Origin: CAZMLC01 sp964567125
Lineage (GTDB): Bacteria; Verrucomicrobiota; Kiritimatiellia; RFP12; UBA1067
Length of the DNA stretch: 26,146 bases
Direction of reading: 5' to 3'
Assembly: GCA_964567125.1 (NCBI GenBank)
Contig: CAZMLC010000037.1
Location: 1-26,146, forward strand
Below the pieces are notes generated by a model. The model was given only the letters and a program-made list of their open reading frames with translations. It was not told the DNA's origin and made no database searches. Positions 24,432 through 26,146 of the stretch are shown in pieces. Numbering within the stretch: position 1 is the stretch's first letter; each line of letters opens with the position of its first letter. Made by a program: the position numbers and the translations under genes.

Positions 24432-26146
24432 ATGGACTACTACAGATTGTCAGCCTGTTCCCCCCGTCTGCGTGTGGGCGACACCCATTTTAATGTAGCG
24501 GAAATCGTGACTTCGCTGAAAGCCAGCGAGGCCGAAGGCGCTGTACTCTGCGCTTTTCCTGAGTTGAGCCTGACCGGATATACCTGCGGCGATCTCTTCT
24601 TCAACACCGCGCTGCTGGATGCCGCGCGCGTCGCGCTGATCGAGCTTGCGCACGCCACGGCCCAGTCCTCGACCATCGCGATCGTGGGCCTCCCCATCGC
24701 CTACGAAAGCCGCCTCTACAACTGCGCCGCAGTTGTGCAGCACGGCGCGATCCTCGGCATTGTGCCCAAATCCGTCCTGCCCACCTACCGTGAATTTTAC
24801 GAGAACCGCTGGTTCAGCTCCGGCGAGGATATCGTGGCCTCGGAACTCCAATGGCCCGAGATCGTGCAGCCCATCCCCTTCGGCACGGACCTGCTCTTCA
24901 CCGACCAGAACGATTTCATCTTCGGCGTCGAGATCTGCGAGGACCTCTGGAGCATCCACCCGCCGAGCGCGGAACTGGTTCTGGCCGGCGCGCGCCTGAT
25001 CGTCAATCCCTCGGCAGGCACCGAGCAGATCGGCAAGTGCGACAACCGTCGCCGCCTGGTCACGGAACACAGCACGCGCTGCACGTGCGCCTATATCCTC
25101 GCGTCGGCCGGCGTCCATGAATCCACCAGCGACGTCGTCTTCAGCGGTCACCTGCTCGTGGCGGAAAATGGCGAGGTCGTGGCGGAAAACGCCCGTTTCT
25201 CGCGCGAATCCGACCTGCTTTTCGCCGACATCGATCTGCCGCGCCTCGATGCGATCCGCATGTCGTCCAGCAGTTTCAACAAAGCCTCCACGCACAAGCG
25301 TTTCCGTTCGATCGCGCTGAAACAGGTACCGTCCACGCAGACGCTCACCTATGCGAAGCTGTCGCGCAAGCCCTTTATTCCCGAACCCTTCGATTTGCAG
25401 GAAACCTTGCAGATCCAATGCGCGGGCCTCATCAAACGCATCGAGCACACGCACAGCGAAAAAATCATTATCGGCGTTTCCGGCGGACTCGACTCCACGC
25501 TCGCCCTGCTCGTGGCCTACGAGAGCTGCCGCGCCATGAAGCAACCGGCCTCCATGATCCATGCCATCAGCATGCCCGGCTTCGGCACCTCCTCACAGAC
25601 GCGCAACAACGCCAAGGAGATCTGCGCCGCGTTGCAGGTCAGCTTTGAGGAGATCGATATCCGGCCCCTCTGCAAAGCCCAGTTCGAGGCGATCCGGTTC
25701 GATCCGGAAAACAAGACCACGGTTTACGAAAACGTCCAGGCGCGCGTTCGCACCGAGATCCTGATGAACTTCGCGAACGCCGAACGCGGCATCGTGCTCG
25801 GCACGGGCGACCTCTCGGAAATCGCGCTCGGCTGGAACACCTACAGCGGCGACCATCTCTCCATGTACGCGATCAACGCCTCGCTGCCCAAGACCCTCAT
25901 CCAGTCCGTGGTGAGCGCCTATGCGCAGCAGAGCGACAACGCGACGTTAGCGGAGATCCTAACCGACGTCGTCGCCACGCCGATCAGTCCCGAACTGCTG
26001 CCGCCTGAAAAGAGCGGCGCGATTGCGCAGAAGACCGAAGATCTGATCGGCCCCTACGAGTTGCACGACTTCTTCCTCTGGCACTTTGTGCGCGACGGCG
26101 CCTCATACGACAAGCTGCGCTTCCTCGCGCTACACGTCTTCCGCGA
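24432..26146 (+). CDS. nadE: Glutamine-dependent NAD+ synthetase, 3' end beyond window
   Basis: The frame is open from the ATG to the window edge (571 codons), so the last part, probably 70-100 residues, is missing. The enzyme makes NAD+ from nicotinate adenine dinucleotide, ATP and glutamine. The N-terminal nitrilase-type glutaminase domain has its triad: E44 in FPELSLTGYTCGDLFF, K113 in VPKSVLPTYREF, and C169 in GVEICEDLW. The C-terminal synthetase domain has the ATP-binding loop SGGLDS (350-355) and later GTGDLSEIALGWNTYSGDH. The opening MDYYRLSACSPRLRVGD aligns with the usual start of the family, so the ATG is well supported despite the absence of any SD. It starts 9 bases after a strong -10 box, suggesting a leaderless or nearly leaderless mRNA. 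Confidence 0.95.
   Translation, partial: MDYYRLSACSPRLRVGDTHFNVAEIVTSLKASEAEGAVLCAFPELSLTGYTCGDLFFNTALLDAARVALIELAHATAQSSTIAIVGLPIAYESRLYNCAAVVQHGAILGIVPKSVLPTYREFYENRWFSSGEDIVASELQWPEIVQPIPFGTDLLFTDQNDFIFGVEICEDLWSIHPPSAELVLAGARLIVNPSAGTEQIGKCDNRRRLVTEHSTRCTCAYILASAGVHESTSDVVFSGHLLVAENGEVVAENARFSRESDLLFADIDLPRLDAIRMSSSSFNKASTHKRFRSIALKQVPSTQTLTYAKLSRKPFIPEPFDLQETLQIQCAGLIKRIEHTHSEKIIIGVSGGLDSTLALLVAYESCRAMKQPASMIHAISMPGFGTSSQTRNNAKEICAALQVSFEEIDIRPLCKAQFEAIRFDPENKTTVYENVQARVRTEILMNFANAERGIVLGTGDLSEIALGWNTYSGDHLSMYAINASLPKTLIQSVVSAYAQQSDNATLAEILTDVVATPISPELLPPEKSGAIAQKTEDLIGPYELHDFFLWHFVRDGASYDKLRFLALHVFR

Noticed and set aside
24450..25562. Minus-strand frame of 370 codons opposite nadE
   Set aside because: The plus strand holds the complete glutaminase triad and the SGGLDS loop of NAD+ synthetase. 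The antisense frame is a by-product of codon bias.

Overview
The window looks like chromosome from a Gram-negative, PVC-type bacterium. The best guess is Kiritimatiellota, Verrucomicrobiota or Lentisphaerota. That rests on protein families seen by eye, not on any search: a DUF1549/DUF1553 plus DUF1501 plus PPC-like gene set, a large DUF2723 membrane glycosyltransferase with a TPR tail, a long run of pseudopilin genes resembling the Verru_Chthon cassette, and a bacterial acyl-ACP thioesterase. No phage, transposon or plasmid genes were found.

Layout. (1) 1-351: the trailer end of a CRISPR array with type I-C-like repeats. Four repeats and three spacers are visible, the last repeat is altered, and a long terminator-like hairpin follows; no cas gene is in view. 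(2) 413-2345, plus strand: a promoter, tRNA-His(GTG), an intrinsic terminator lying directly against the start of an acyl-ACP thioesterase gene, then an OppD/DppD-type ABC ATPase gene without its transporter partners. (3) 2323-6675, minus strand: a compact five-gene operon, read as DUF212/PAP2-like protein, LolA-like periplasmic protein, two overlapping CNNM/CorC-type membrane proteins, and a TrmJ-like tRNA methyltransferase. Its last gene overlaps the convergent ABC gene.

(4) 6900-15867, minus strand: a nine-gene operon starting with a GspF-type platform protein, followed by eight genes with prepilin-like N-termini. The order reads GspF, three GspG-like proteins, an H-like, an I-like, a J-like, one more GspG-like, and a 900-residue K-like protein. 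This is the order of minor pseudopilins in type II secretion, but no ATPase, secretin or prepilin peptidase gene is in the window. (5) 16099-20802, minus strand: a three-gene operon for exported proteins (DUF1549/DUF1553, then DUF1501, then a PPC-like beta-sandwich protein), closed by a terminator. (6) 20803-21022: a divergent promoter region with a perfect 7-bp inverted repeat. (7) 21023-24352, plus strand: the DUF2723/TPR protein with a strong terminator. (8) 24432 to the window end, plus strand: most of a glutamine-dependent NAD+ synthetase gene, whose start lies only nine bases after a good extended -10 box.

How the parts may relate (inference): regions 4 to 7 all concern the cell envelope. 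They comprise a pseudopilus, a set of exported proteins, and a membrane enzyme that probably glycosylates exported proteins. Regions 2, 3 and 8 are mostly housekeeping (lipid, ion, tRNA and cofactor metabolism). Several genes that lead a transcript (thioesterase, PAP2-like, DUF2723, nadE) lack a clear Shine-Dalgarno sequence, while genes inside operons usually have a good one.
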